Assembly (NCBI RefSeq): GCF_019097595.1
Contig: NC_080720.1
Coordinates: 24,030,352 to 24,094,351 of the forward strand
Origin: Hemibagrus wyckioides
Taxonomy: Eukaryota; Chordata; Actinopteri; Siluriformes; Bagridae
Length of the DNA stretch: 64,000 bases
Direction: 5' to 3'
How positions within the stretch are numbered: the first letter of the stretch is position 1; the number at the start of each line of letters is the position of its first letter. Below, piece by piece: positions 1 to 12,060 of this stretch. The translations under genes were made by a program, and so were the position numbers. A model generated the notes under the pieces. It made no database searches. It was given only the letters and a program-made list of their open reading frames with translations, and was not told where the DNA came from.

Positions 1-1924
1 CATGCAGTCTGTGTTTAAGCTCTTTGGCAGCTGCCCACAATCATCAACTTAGTGCCCACTGCTTTGGCATTGCCTGTCTTTGAGAAGCAGTCTCTGATTC
101 AGAACACATCAGTGCTGTCCCAGCGTTCTGGCTGGCTGATTCTGCAGCGTTATTAGGTAGTTGGTAAGTAGAGGATGGGTAGCTAATCATGAACATTAAG
201 ACTTGATAAAACAGTTCACACATCTGCTTCCAGTCATGTGCACAGTGTAGTTTCACATATGGCTTGACCAAAATCATTCATCCTGGAACTTAAGCTGAGT
301 GCAGTGGAAGCTCAGAGTTTCAGCAGACTCCTCTGTAGCCAGAGCCCCGATTCTGTTTGCATGGCTGCTATGTCTGTGTCTGGGAGATACTTCTAGTTTG
401 ACAGAGAACTTTATGAGCATCTTGAAATGAATCTGATGTAGCATTCAGCAGCTTGCATGCAGGCCAGGACAGCCACCTTCAAACCAGTGGGGTCTCAGAT
501 TGGATGCTGCTGTGCATGTAATACCAACATATGTGCTCCTCTGTGGGAAACAAATCATGAAGATTTTTACTTTGCCATAAAGTAAATCTGTATTAAGTGT
601 TTTAATATAGTAATATAACAGATTACAGGTAGGCTGTCCTAGGCACTTGGAGGCGTATGTTGCTCAGGCAGTGAATACCAATGCACTGATGGCATGCAGT
701 TCATTATTCATTTTGCTGCTTGTGTTAAAAATATTGCTCCAGTCTGCAGCTCATGGTCCCCTCTGAGGAGTGACTCAGCCTCTCATGCCTCACTAGGCCA
801 GGATTCCTGGTGGCTCTGTGGCAGTCTGCATCCAGAATTGGTGTCTCAGATCTGGGAAAAGTTTGTCATGGCACGTGTGGCCCTCTTTTCTGCTACCAGA
901 TTGACTCACTCTCAAACAGAGTCCGTTATTGTGACCTGGCACTCTTCAAGTCTGTCCTCCTCATGGGAATTAGAGGCATACCACTCCAGAAAGTCTACAC
1001 TGCTGCACCTCTCCCAGTATAAAGATCATCTCCCAGTATCTTTTGGGTTAGTCATAAGGTGGGTCGGTTCCACATTACATTGTGGCATAGACTAGATGTA
1101 TAATTGACATAGACATCTAAGTGATTATCACCACCTCTTGCTCTTATGAGCGATGAAATAGAACGCCCCTTATGTACATTATTGTGGTTCTGTGAATACC
1201 AAGGATTTCTGGTCATTTGATCAGAAGGAAACACTGTAAGAATTTCCAGTGAGCGGTGGCTATATGACAAATGTGCTTGTACTTGTGACTTTGTTGATGA
1301 ACTCGCAGACAGCTGTATTCACGTGATTATTACTGACAGTAAGAATCACCTGGGTACATGCCATTATGTAACTTTAGGGGTATACACAGGTATTTAAATA
1401 CCCACAGTAACTGTTTGAATATTGAAATTACTGTTTGTATATTTCTTATAGCCAGATTTTCAAAGCATTCAGTAAAGATTTTGCCGTGTTATATTATTTT
1501 TTCTATATCTCTATATCACACCTGCTATACATGTACATGTTGAAAGAAGGAACCTATAACTGCTGACACAATTCCATGCAGTATTACATACATTATATCC
1601 ATTACATACATTTTCCTCTCATTTTCGTGGTTAATGTGGTTATATTAGTATAGTAGTGTGATACTGTTTGGACCAGTGCTTGGGAAGCTTAGAAATGACC
1701 ACTATATTTTAATACTCTAGAATAATGCTACATGTCTTTTAAGATGCAATGGCCATGTAAATGCTAGGGTAGTGAAGCACAATTCTATATGATTCTTCAA
1801 CATGTGCAGAAAATATACCATCAGTTATTTTTGGTGTAGTTATTTTTGCTCTCTTATTCTCATGGTTGCTTTTTTTAATCTTTGTGGTCTTCGTTGTCTT
1901 TTGTTTGTTCATATGTGAAAGGAG
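1..1924 (+). other. Probable mtss1 intron sequence at left edge
   Basis: I recognise no exon here. The stretch lies upstream of the first readable MTSS exon and should be intron of that gene. The upstream exons, which would encode the I-BAR domain and the serine-rich linker, are outside the window or not recognisable. A 133-codon open frame at 694-1095 has no recognisable family and no supporting context. Confidence 0.5.
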
Positions 1925-4900
1925 CAGAGTCGCAATGTTCCTGGCACAGAGAATGGCACTTCTATGCCTCCTCCACACCAGGTTTACAGTGGTTATGGGG
2001 AGCGAGCTAGAGCCCAGTCCACATCAGGAAAGGTAAACATGTATGCAACTAACCAGCTAGATTTGTATCAGTGCAAGGATTATGGTAGTGAATCTAGTAG
2101 CTGAAAGGCTGGTCATTGTTTTAGAATAGGACTGATGGCTATGTTATATACAATATAATTATAATTGATGCGTCAATTGCTGCTTTTTCTTCTATATGTA
2201 GCCAAAGACAGCCAGAGAGCAACTAGCGCTGACCTTAGCGGGTACACTCAACTCGGAAACTCCTCACACTAGTCGTGACTCTCTGCACTGCTCCAGTGGA
2301 TACAGTACTCAGACAACAACCCCATCCTGTTCTGAAGATACCATACCCTCACAACATGGTGAGAACACTAACAGCCTCACACCCCAGATTACTGAAGGTT
2401 TCAGAGAAAATAGGCCCTAATGCAACTTTTTATTCTCATATGTGACTTTAAAATTTGCTTAATGTAATTGCCATTTTTGTGTTGACAGTTGAGACAAACA
2501 TCATACACATAGGCTAGATATTAGCCTACAATATCAGTTTTGCAATTGATTTCAATTGATTGTCAAGGAAGAATGAGCAAAAAGTCTGGCAAAGTATTGT
2601 GAAAGGCTGCCTCGTTTGTATGGAAATAAAGTAAATACATTTGCTTTATGTAAGGTATATGGATACAAGCAATGTGTGGAGATGAGGTGTTTTTTTTGTT
2701 TTTTTTTTTGCTTCAACTGTACATGTTCTTTCTATTATTGTACATGTTCTATTACAGGACTATTTAGTCTTTGTATATGCTCTATGCAGGTTACTATCAC
2801 AAGTAGGTGATCGGGAAGGCCTTGACTCTGAGGCTGTGTATTTTGGATACCAAAATATCATTCAGACATTATTAAATATTTTGATTTAAATGTGTAAATT
2901 TAATATTATTTAGGATACACACAAACACATGGATCAGCCAAAAAAAGTCAAAAAGTCAGCGCTTTGTCATATTCCTCAAAACATTTCTTATATTCCATAC
3001 TTGTAGGGCCCTAAGAACTTCCATCTGTCTGTCACTGTCAATGAGTGTCTTGGCACAGGAGCAGCATATATACAGCTCTGGAAAAAAATAAGAGACCATT
3101 GCAAAATCAGATTTGTTTTGTTTTTTCCTCTTACAGGTGCATGTTTTGGTGAGATGAAGAGTTTTGTTTCATTTTTTGTGAACTGCTGATGATAATTCTC
3201 CTAAATTCAGAATATAACTATTGTTATTTAGAGTGTATATTTAAAGGAAATGACAACACATCAAAATAACCCAAGATCATGCAGTATTTGCAGAGCTTTA
3301 ATAACTCAAATAAAACAAAATGTAAATAATTTGTAAACAAATTGTGTTAATGCTTTGGCTAAATAACATTAACTTTATACCACTCTTTTTGCAAAAAAGC
3401 AAACAGCTCAGCTTTGCTTGATGTTTTGTGACCATCCATCTTCCTCTTGATGACATTCCAGAGGTTTTCAATAGGGTTCAAATCTGGAGATTGGGCAGTG
3501 GTCTCTTATTTTTTCCTGAGCTGTATGTAATTATCTGTTGCCAAAGACAGGTTTATACTATGTGGTTGTTTTATATGGCATGCTTTTAGAATATATGTAT
3601 ATCTAGTTTTTTGATACCTTGCCCAATTATTGACACTTTTACTGTGGAACGCTGTCTGTATTTTGAAATTATGGTCTAGTCTATATCTCAAAGATCACTA
3701 GCAGCTCTTGCAGACTGCTGCCTGTATGCCAAACAGGAGTCTTTTGTATACAAGTTAAAAACAATGTATTATTCTTTTACAGCAGTAAAGAAAGAACCTC
3801 CTCTCTATGGTAGGTTTCTGACTAATATTGTACAGATTAAAATTTATTTATTTTATTTTGATCATCAGATTATTTAACCGATATTTGAGGAACGAGATGC
3901 TTCTGTTCAGAGAAACAGTGCCATCCTATGTATACACACACGCTGCAAATGTGTCTGTGCGTGTTTGTTTCTGTGATTGTGTTTGCAAGCATGTACGTGT
4001 TTCTTATTCATCAGTTAAGTCCAGTCAGAGTCACACTAAAAGATACAAGATGTATCTCATCCCATATTCAGATATACATACTGTATCTGATTGCTCATTG
4101 AATAAATCAGTCTAAAATGCTAGTACACACTGATAAAACCAATTCCATTGAACATTCCAGAAAATATCACTGTTGTACAGAGAAGCCTTCACCTGTTCAC
4201 ATTAAACTGTAACAATATAGTTTTTCAACACACATCATACATTTTCACACATCTCATAAACCACCTCAAGTCTGAAATGATGCTGATCTTGTCCTTTCCA
4301 GATGTTTTTATCTATTATATATTTTCTGTTGCCTTTGTCTTTCTTCTTTATTCTCAGACTATGATTATATCTCCCTCCATGGAGGTGACGACACCCCCAG
4401 CCCATCTGATTTTGACAAGTCCTGTACGATTCCACGAAATAGTGAGCTGAGCCTGAACTACCGCAAACTGTTCCAGAGCAAGAGACCTGCATCCACCGTG
4501 AGCCTGCTGTCTGAGCCTGAGTCACTACTGCTACATCAACCACACACAGCCACCATCCGCCGTAAGCCATCCAGCAAAGCCAACCTTCGCCGTGGCACCA
4601 TCAGTGGAGGAGTGCCCATCCCCATTTCCACACCACAGGTGTGGAACCATTTAATATATATTGTGTTAACCATTTAATATTCTGTTGTCCATGCTTGCTT
4701 AAGCTTAACATCTTTAGTCCTGTTATGATGATGTGGTGTTCTGGTTTTGTAGGTTATAATTGTGGTTTTGTGTAAGTGTTGCAACTACAATATGAGAATT
4801 TATATCAATGGATGTGGACCTCTCTTCATAGGTGCCACTGAAGCCAGCTAAATCCCAAGCAGGTTTGGCTCCAGGCCGTAGTGGGAGTGAAGAGGCAGTG

Positions 4901-5590
4901 TTCACACAAGTGCACCCTCAAGCTGCTCAACACCCCAGTTCAGATTTGGCACACGCTAAACACACACACTGCACCTCCACCCAAAATACAAGTACAGTGC
5001 CAACCCCATACTATGCGATGTTCCCTGGGCAGCCACCAGTAGGTATCACGGAGCAGATCAACCAAATTAGCAAGCAACAGCAAAGGCAGTTCCAACACCC
5101 CAACGACAATCAACAGTACAACCAAAAACAACGGCAATATCACCAAGAGTACAACAAACAGGAGCAACCAGTACAATATCAACACCACTACAATCAAGCA
5201 CCACAGCAGCCACAGTATCAACAGTACATCCAAGCACAACACCAGCACACACATCAACATCACTACAAGCAACAGTATCAGCAACAGGCACAGCACATAC
5301 CAGCTCAGCATCCACAGTTTCCCAAACAGCAGCATCTAATCCAACAACATGATCAACAACAACAAAATCAACAGAAGTGCCAGCTACCTCAACAGAATGC
5401 TACACTACAGCGCTGGTCATCTGCTCCAGCTCCAGACACTGCAAATCATTCAGATGACATGAATGATTCCAGTCAGATGTCAAGTGGTGGCAGTGATATG
5501 CTAAGCATGATCCGCAGAGGTGTGAAACTCCGACGCACAATCACCAACGATCGCTCAGCGCCTCTCATCACTACCAACTATCTCAACTGA
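1925..5590 (+). CDS. mtss1: MTSS (missing-in-metastasis) family I-BAR/WH2 protein, C-terminal exons
   Basis: MTSS proteins bend PIP2-rich membranes with an N-terminal I-BAR domain and bind G-actin with a C-terminal WH2 motif. Only the 3' half is here. Exons read from frame and splice sites are 1925-2032 (start could be 1922 or 1928), 2202-2358, 4358-4638 and 4832-5590, with stop TGA at 5588-5590. Together they give 434 codons without the optional microexon at 3786-3809. Family hallmarks are visible: SRDSLHCSSGYSTQTTT then PSCSEDTIPSQ in exon 2202-2358, DYDYISLHG and FDKSCTIPRNSELS in exon 4358-4638, then RRGTISGGVPIPI. The WH2 motif is MIRRGVKLRRTITNDRSAP near the C-terminus (about 5492-5560). 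The last exon also carries a Q/H-rich tract at about 5072-5401. Both MTSS1 and MTSS2 (MTSS1L) share these motifs, so the paralogue assignment is uncertain although the family is secure. Confidence 0.88.
3073..3523. mobile_element. Non-autonomous Tc1-like element (MITE-like), 451 bp
   Basis: It starts CAGCTCTGGAAAAAAATAAG and ends with the inverted form ...CTTATTTTTTCCTGAGCTG, flanked by TA on both sides (3071-3072 and 3524-3525). This is the TA target-site signature of Tc1/mariner elements. It contains no transposase frame. The right half reads like the 3' part of a Tc1 transposase in antisense, for example the segment about a dip in front of CAATAGGGTTC. It sits in an mtss1 intron. Confidence 0.75.
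3786..3809 (+). other. mtss1: Candidate in-frame 24/27-nt microexon of mtss1
   Basis: Between the exons ending at 2358 (phase 1) and starting at 4358 lies a 24-nt segment. It follows a pyrimidine-rich acceptor with tandem AGs (NAGNAG at 3780-3785) and precedes a strong donor, ATG|GTAGGT, at 3810. Included from 3786 it would insert VKKEPPLY before DYDY. Included from 3783 (27 nt) it would insert AVKKEPPLY. Skipping also keeps frame. The phase match is exact, but there is no transcript evidence. Confidence 0.5.
5072..5401 (+). repeat. mtss1: Q/H-rich low-complexity coding tract in mtss1 last exon
   Basis: About 110 codons contain 46 glutamines and 13 histidines by hand count, with interspersed Y, N and P and few acidic residues. 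CAA and CAG codons are mixed, so this is not a pure triplet repeat. It lies between the conserved proline/serine linker and the WH2 motif. The composition is prion-like, and the mammalian paralogues as I know them are P/S-rich here. Confidence 0.8.
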
Positions 5591-8500
5591 AGATTACTCT
5601 ACATGCTTTAGGCATTTGTACCTTTATTTTTTTAATATTATTATTTGAAATTTTTCTTTTTCCTCCCCAATTTTGTAAGCTTCCCATCAGGGGTAGACAG
5701 TCTGCCTTTCCCCCCTCCCAAAAAAAACGATTTTATTCGGCTACTTAATTAAAATAATGACTTTGTGGCACTTATGTGTCCATATGAACATCAGCTTTCA
5801 TATGCTCAATTTACTATATTCTTATTGTCAGGTATAAAAAATACAGACACAAGTCTGTATCTGTTTAGAGAAAAGAACATTTTTTAGGTTAGATTTGTTT
5901 GATTTTATAAGTTTGTGTACTTTTGTAGAGATTTAACTGAAAAATAACAGCTCCACTGTCGTTATCTGTCTGAATTCTGGCTTTATTCAGTGTATGGAGT
6001 GCAGATATGTTGATAGTCATCTCTGGAGAATGTGGCCATTCTTTCATTGCTTGTAATTATTCACTGTGGCTGTATATTCAATCTGCTAGATTTGAAAATT
6101 ATTCAGAAATGTATGATTCACTTTTGACCAAAGCATTGAAAAGGTAGGCTGTTCTAAAATACCTGAGTATTTTTAGAGACTGGATACAAAGTAGAAAGAA
6201 ACATTATTGAGACTTTAATTTTAGTAATTGCTGCTTTCTTGTTAGGTGCAACCCATAGACGTTATTTTCTTGTCATACTAAGAATAGATGCTGAGATTCT
6301 GGAGTTTTTCCTCAACTTTTTTATTTAAGTAATTGTTTGTTATTTTTCTGTATTTTTGCTGAAATATTTTCTTTCACTTTTTCCTGTTTATTTTATTTTA
6401 TTTTTTTAAAAAAACACTATTCAGAATAATTTTATGAAGTGTTCCAGGATTATTGACACTTTACACTGCCAACTGTTAGAGGTGATTTTGTCTTTAAGCA
6501 ATATACTGTACATGTCTACATATTCTGAAACGGTCATTATTAGTAATTGTGAAACTTTTTTTTTAGCTGGCGACTGTTTTTGAATGCCTTGTTTTTGGTG
6601 AATTTTGCATCTTCTAGATTTTTGAAATGAAAAGGAAGTGAGTGTAAGAGAAGCTTGCAGTTTGAGTAGCACTCAGTTCCTCTTATGGCATACATCTTGG
6701 AGTGGTGATCTGTTTCTAAACACATTTGATAGGTTTAGACATGCTATATTATGCTGAATGGATCTTTAATCGTAAATATTCTACTTATATAGTTGTGTGT
6801 GTTCGCTTAATTTGTCCTTGGCATTTGAGATAAAAGCTGTGTCATTTATTGTAAAGAAATGTTTTATGTAGTTTATCATTTAAAGTGACTGCTTTTTTTT
6901 TTATCTCTATATTGATGCTTTTCTCTAAGAAATAGCTTAAAGAAAGAAGATTTTGTTTTTGTTATTTTCTGGTTGCATGGTATTTATAGGTCTACTTGAT
7001 TAGCTGTCCTGTGTAATAGAGAAAGCTAATGCTGGTCATGGGCTTTTGGACAGCAAGCACATTGCCTTTGTTTTAACCTTAAATCATCAGCCAACGTTTT
7101 GTTACTCAGAATTGCATAAATGGGAAAATCTAGTGTAATGCGTGTAGCGTTAAAGCTGTGGAAGAATCCTATCCAAAGAGCAGCTACCTAGAGGCCTCGG
7201 CCTGATCTGAACTCATTACTACATCGTTTAAATTTTGAAGAAACTGTGTCGTTTTTTTAGGTACTGTATACAAACACAGAGCAGAGTTATTGTAATAAAA
7301 GTCAGATATGCCATGCCTTTATACTTTAGTGTGGTGGACATTTTTTGTGTGAGGCACAAAATCCATATTCTTATATTGCAAATACGTAGGGGTTCGGATT
7401 AGTTCTATCCGAATGAGCCAGGGAAATGATTTAACTGAGTACATTTCAAAATGGACATGTAACACTTATATTATAACATTATAACTTCAACTACCAGTGA
7501 TATTTTAAGTAATTCATACAAGTTCTTTCAAATGTTTAATATGGGTTGACGTTTACTGGCCTTCCTACATTTTTGTAGATTACCCTTACTCTTCAGACTG
7601 TTGTGAGAAATGATGGTGTTGCTATCAGGAGTTTAAATAATTCCTAATATTTCTTTGACCCATTCATCTTTTGTGTTAATCGCATAGCTGAAAGCCACAC
7701 TGGGTTGTCACCATATCTGTCACCATTTAGATTTTTTGGAAACAGGATATAAAGCCTTAAATCACATGATTCAAACACTTGTTGTCTAGCACAATATGCC
7801 CAAACCATGACCAAAGGGCCAGGTTGTTCATATTCATCTTAAAATGGTTAAAAATGCTGTAATATTGGCTATAATTACATATGATCCATGAGTCAAAGCC
7901 TGTGCTGCATTTCCTGCTTTCAGGCTAATAGTAAGTGAATATAGAAAGTAAGACGAGAGATGTAATCAGCCTTGGCACTTCATATATCTGGTAAAGATTT
8001 GGTAGATGTTTTTGAAGGCACCCAGTATATCACACGCGTTTTAAGATCAGTATTGACCATGTGAAAGTAATGCAGTTAACATTTTGTGTCTGCTAAAGTG
8101 TGGTGATTTCACTTGATGGAACAAATTCTATAAAAGAGGTGTTTAGTGTAAAGCAGCAATAAATTTTCCATCTAATCTTTTCAGTTAACATTGGTATCTT
8201 GTCTAACTCCTCAAACTTGGGGCATGAGTTACATGACATTTATACCAAAACGAAAAGAACATTTAAAAAGAATTAAAAAAGAATTTATTCCAGTTTTAGC
8301 CGATCGTTTTTTACTCTGGTGCACACGCCTTCACCTTCTGAGCCGAAGTACACTGTTAGAACATGAAGTCTTATTAAAATAAATTTAGTATCTCATATTT
8401 ATTAGAGGCTGACTCTTTCCATTTATCCATTTTTTTCCCCCTCTCCATCATTTTCAGTTTTATAATCTGTCCTCTATGTATTTTTCTTTGCTGCTCTATG

Positions 8501-8940
8501 TTGTTTCTATTATTTTGTGCCTTACTTTTTTTTTTTTTTTTTACTACAGTCTAGTCCTGGTAGTAAAGATTAGTAATTTACTTCAAATAACCTGTTCTCA
8601 AGAAGAGCTGTGGTTGTGCAAACAGTATGAGTTTTAGTTTTATTAAATTATGCTGTATAATAAAATGATCATTTGGGAGTCTATCTCTGCAATCTTCAGT
8701 CTCTGTCTGACTTCTGGGGTGTAAATTAAGTCTTAATATTCAGTATATTGCACTTCTACTGCCAGTACCATCATGTTGGTTGACCATCTAAACTAACATT
8801 AGACCAGAACTAACCAAAATAAACCACCTTGTACCAGGCCTTCACTCTCACTACATGAGAGGGAACGGTTATTGACTCACTTTCATTGACATATATTCAA
8901 GTAAAATCATGGCCAGTTACCTATGGCATGTTTAACGGTT
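5591..8940 (+). other. Probable mtss1 3' UTR and downstream flank
   Basis: This is a long T-rich stretch with no convincing gene. Poly(A) signals AATAAA occur at 7293-7298 and 8159-8164 and either could end the transcript. A 63-codon frame at 8191-8382 is not recognised. The exact 3' end cannot be set from sequence alone. Confidence 0.4.
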
Positions 8941-8944
8941 CTAG

Positions 8945-9160
8945 TGTCCCCTCCAAAAGTATTGGAACAGCAATGCAAACCAGTTCTTTTTGATTTTGCT
9001 ATACATTTGGGATTGAGATGAAATTATTACTATAGGACAACAGAATCAAATCTAAGCTTTTCATGTCCTGATATTTACATCAAAGTGTGTTCTTCAACTT
9101 AGAATATAGCACATCTGGTGGTGAAACACCCAGTTTTTTGGTGAGCAAAAGTATTGATTG
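8945..9160 (+). mobile_element. Tc1-like transposon 5' end, relic
   Basis: The terminal sequence GTCCCCTCCAAAAGTATTGG and the following AT-rich leader match by memory the 5' end of a widespread teleost Tc1 family. Downstream the sequence diverges and no transposase frame is found up to about 9.95 kb. Related relics occur at 21660-21990, 34330-35060 and 46140-46670. Confidence 0.55.
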
Positions 9161-10670
9161 TGATTGATTGTGCTGTCATAGATGGCTTCAAGATTTCGAA
9201 GGTATTCCAAACAAGGCTATTAGGGTTTCAGGGTCTAAATCACAATTAAAGGCTCACTTAAGAATACTAAATGTATTAGACCAAAAATCTGTTAGTTTTA
9301 GTAGGGCTCAGAGTGAAAAATGTGAGGGAAGATGTGTAAATGTGTCAAAAAGACATTGTTTTTAGTCATTTCACTGCTAGACCAAATATGAAAAGTAGGA
9401 TCTGAACATTAGGGGGGAATTAGTGGTTATTCAGGATCATACTGTGTTCTAAATTGAAACTAAATCTTAATAGTGTTGATTATGACCAAGATTCAAGATG
9501 TAGAAGGAGGTTTTTGATATGCTCCCAGACTGAATAGTTTTGAGAGGATTTTGGGCACATCCTAATAATGAAATTTGTGGAGGTTGCAAATTTTAATAAG
9601 AATAATTTATTATGTATTTGTGTCATGATTTCAAAATTAAGAGCTTTAAGAGCAATAATGATTATTTTGTTTAAAATTCAACAGATTATTTCATGTGATG
9701 TAATGTGTAGCCAGCAAGATTATGATTATGATCAATTTACCAATGACAGATTCATGCTTTCATGGAATTGGACTCAAACACATTTCTTCAGTGTGAGGAA
9801 GTTTTTACATCAACAGATGGCTGGCCCCATATATTCATATATCCATCGTTGCTGTGGAAACCAAAACAGTACGACCAATTTGGGGGTCATTGAATGTGTG
9901 TGTCCGAAAAGCAGAGAGGAACAGGAAACTTCTCTTCCTCGGTTAATGTAGTGTTCTTGTGCTCTCATAGCATTTCTTTGCCACTAGGTGCCTCTGTAAT
10001 ATTGACTCAGAAATTCATTCAGTAAGTGGGACAGAGTGTAACACATATTCCAGTAATTTTACTACCTGGAAAATCCACCCAAGTGACATTCTGAATGAAC
10101 TGAAATACCTCTGTGAGTTGTGGAGAACACATGCTTCAGTGATAAGAGTTGGTCTAGCCACATAACTTGCTTTCAGTCTTCAGTTCTCCACCTTTTATGG
10201 ATTTATGTGTGAGACACTGCATTTTATTATCTTTCTGTTTTCAGTTATAGGCTTATCAAGGTCTCTTGGGTATAAAGTGCAACACACTATGTTCCCTGAT
10301 CAACTTTACTTCTCAACAGTTCATCTGTTGGAGTTGTGTTTTGTTAAATTTTGTGTTTCTTTTGCTACATGTTTGTAAAATTAAATGGAGTAGTGTAAAT
10401 CTAAGAGTTTTATTTTAAATTTGTATGGTATAAAGCTGATCCAGAAATTGATCTCATAGCCTGGAAGAAAGCATTTGAGTCCAGTTATTGTAAACCATCT
10501 GGAGTAGGTCATTGCATCTACCGTCTTTCTCTCAACCCACAATCTCTCCCCCTCCAGTATTTTCCAACAGACTGGTATTAACTTTCAGTTAGAGGGAGGG
10601 ACTTAGTGAGCTGAGCTTGTGTGTGTGTGTGAGAAAGAGTGCAGCAGTGTGTGTGTCTACGTAGCTATGT
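9161..10670. other. Unassigned intergenic sequence
   Basis: Open frames of 65 and 127 codons (9168-9365 and 9568-9951) have no recognisable domain. Their composition is AT-rich and non-coding in character. Nothing else is supported here. Confidence 0.4.
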
Positions 10671-10675
10671 GTGTG

Positions 10676-10719
10676 AGAAAGAGAGAGAGAGAGAGAGAGA
10701 GAGTGTGTGTGTGTGTGTT
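10676..10719. repeat. (GA)n/(GT)n microsatellite
   Basis: A run of GA dinucleotides passes directly into GT dinucleotides. The surrounding 10618-10675 is also GT/GA-rich. Confidence 0.95.
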
Positions 10720-10996
10720 GTATTTCTACACAATAGCACCTTACCACTGACCTTTTGTCCTGTACTTGAGCTGACTGTGTGAGGGGCGTGAAAGCGCGCG
10801 AAGCCGCCAGCCAATGGCAGAGAATTCCATCATGGGGTGTGCTTCTGACAAAGGGAGGGCCTGTTCCTGACAGAACTGGAATTGGTGCCAGTTGTACATT
10901 CTTCAAAGAATCTTCTTCAGAGGAAAAGAGCAAGAGAGAATTTTTAAATTCCTGTTTTTTTTTTAAACATTTCACAATGTGAATTGTGATGATGAT

Positions 10997-11074
<78 letters not shown>
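10997..11074. repeat. (GATA)n microsatellite
   Basis: About 78 bp of perfect GATA tetranucleotide repeat, preceded by a short GAT run. On the minus strand it makes an artefactual YLSI-repeat open frame. Confidence 0.97.
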
Positions 11075-11129
11075 CTGGATGTCTGCCTTTATATGCACAT
11101 TAACTTTAATTACAATCCCATTTTTAATT

Positions 11130-11485
11130 CATTGGGTTTAATATGGAGTTGGCCCGCTCTTTGCAGCTACTCTTCAACTCTTCTGGGAAGGTTTAGGAGT
11201 GTGTTTATGGGAATTTTTGACCATTCCTCTAGAAGCACTTTTGTGAGGTCAGGCACTGATGTTGAATGAGAAGGCCTGGCTCATAGTCTCTGGAATTCTC
11301 TGGAGTGATTGGTCAATCCAGAGAACATGTCTCCACTGCTCTAGAGTCCAGTGGCAGCATGCTTTACACCACTGCATCTGATGCTTTGTATTGCACTTGG
11401 TGATCCATAAAGTTCTCTACGCACAGTTCTTGAGCTAATCTGAAGGCCACACAAAGTTTGGAGGGATGTAGCGATAGATAGAGTA
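11130..11485 (-). mobile_element. Truncated Tc1-like element relic
   Basis: Antisense similarity to the Tc1 family copies at 22952-24102, 40260-41497 and 56132-57379 is visible in several blocks: the TTCAACTCTTCTGGGAAGG segment, the GGGAATTTTTGACCATTCC segment, and the CTGCTCTAGAGTCCAGTGGC block. Large internal deletions separate the blocks and there is no open transposase frame. It abuts a second, oppositely oriented Tc1 piece at 11487. Confidence 0.75.
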
Positions 11486-11486
11486 C

Positions 11487-11825
11487 ACTATATGGGTGAA
11501 GGTATGTGGAAACCTGACTATCACAGCCATATATAAACCTTCCCCAAACTGTTGCCACAAAGTTGTGTAGGATGTGTTTGTGTGGTGCAGAATTTCCCTT
11601 CACTGGAACTAAAGGTCTAAAACATGAAAATATGGTGTGCCAAGGCTGGACTGTGCGACCTGCACAGATCCCTGACCTCAACCCCACTGAACACCAATGC
11701 CGACTACACCCCAGGCCTTCTCAACCAACATTAGTGTCTGATACATCTTTTGCTTTTGTGGCTGAATGGGCAAATCCCCACAGCCAAATTAAGATAAATA
11801 GACTTCTCAGAAGCAACATTATTAA
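11487..11825 (+). mobile_element. Rearranged Tc1-like element of a second family
   Basis: It begins CACTATATGGGTGAAGGTAT after a TA, a Tc1-type terminus different from the neighbouring family. Transposase-derived blocks follow, including CCTGACCTCAACCCCACTGA, encoding the PDLNPxE catalytic region. The order is scrambled and frames are broken. Confidence 0.65.
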
Positions 11826-11894
11826 AAGCACTTAAATGGAAAATGTCATAGCAAAGACCTTGAACATACCTGTGTACAGTTTGTTCAATAATAC

Positions 11895-12060
11895 ACACAC
11901 TAATCATAAGGAACATGCACATCTATGCCAATTATGTGGCAGTAGCTCAAACTCATGCAGATACAGGTCGAGAGCTGGTCTGTGTCTTTCAAAAACAGCT
12001 GAACTCCTGGGATTTTCACACAACAGTGTAAAACATTTACACAGATTGAAAAAAAAAAAG
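11895..12060 (+). mobile_element. Tc1-like N-terminal transposase relic (third family)
   Basis: Translation gives GLCLSKTAELLGFSHNSV, which resembles the helix-turn-helix start of a common teleost Tc1 transposase. It is truncated by an A-rich stretch at about 12050. The same family recurs at 35140-35480. Confidence 0.6.

Noticed and set aside
694..1095. 133-codon frame upstream of the mtss1 exons, considered as a further exon
   Set aside because: I see no similarity to MTSS linker sequences and no convincing acceptor/donor pair with matching phase.
4940..5335. 131-codon and 82-codon antisense open frames under the mtss1 Q-rich tract
   Set aside because: Shadows of the CAA/CAG-rich coding strand. 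Leucine/valine-rich composition follows directly from the antisense of glutamine codons.
10589..11098. 169-codon minus-strand frame with YLSI repeats
   Set aside because: Produced by the GATA and GA/GT microsatellites. No domain or context.
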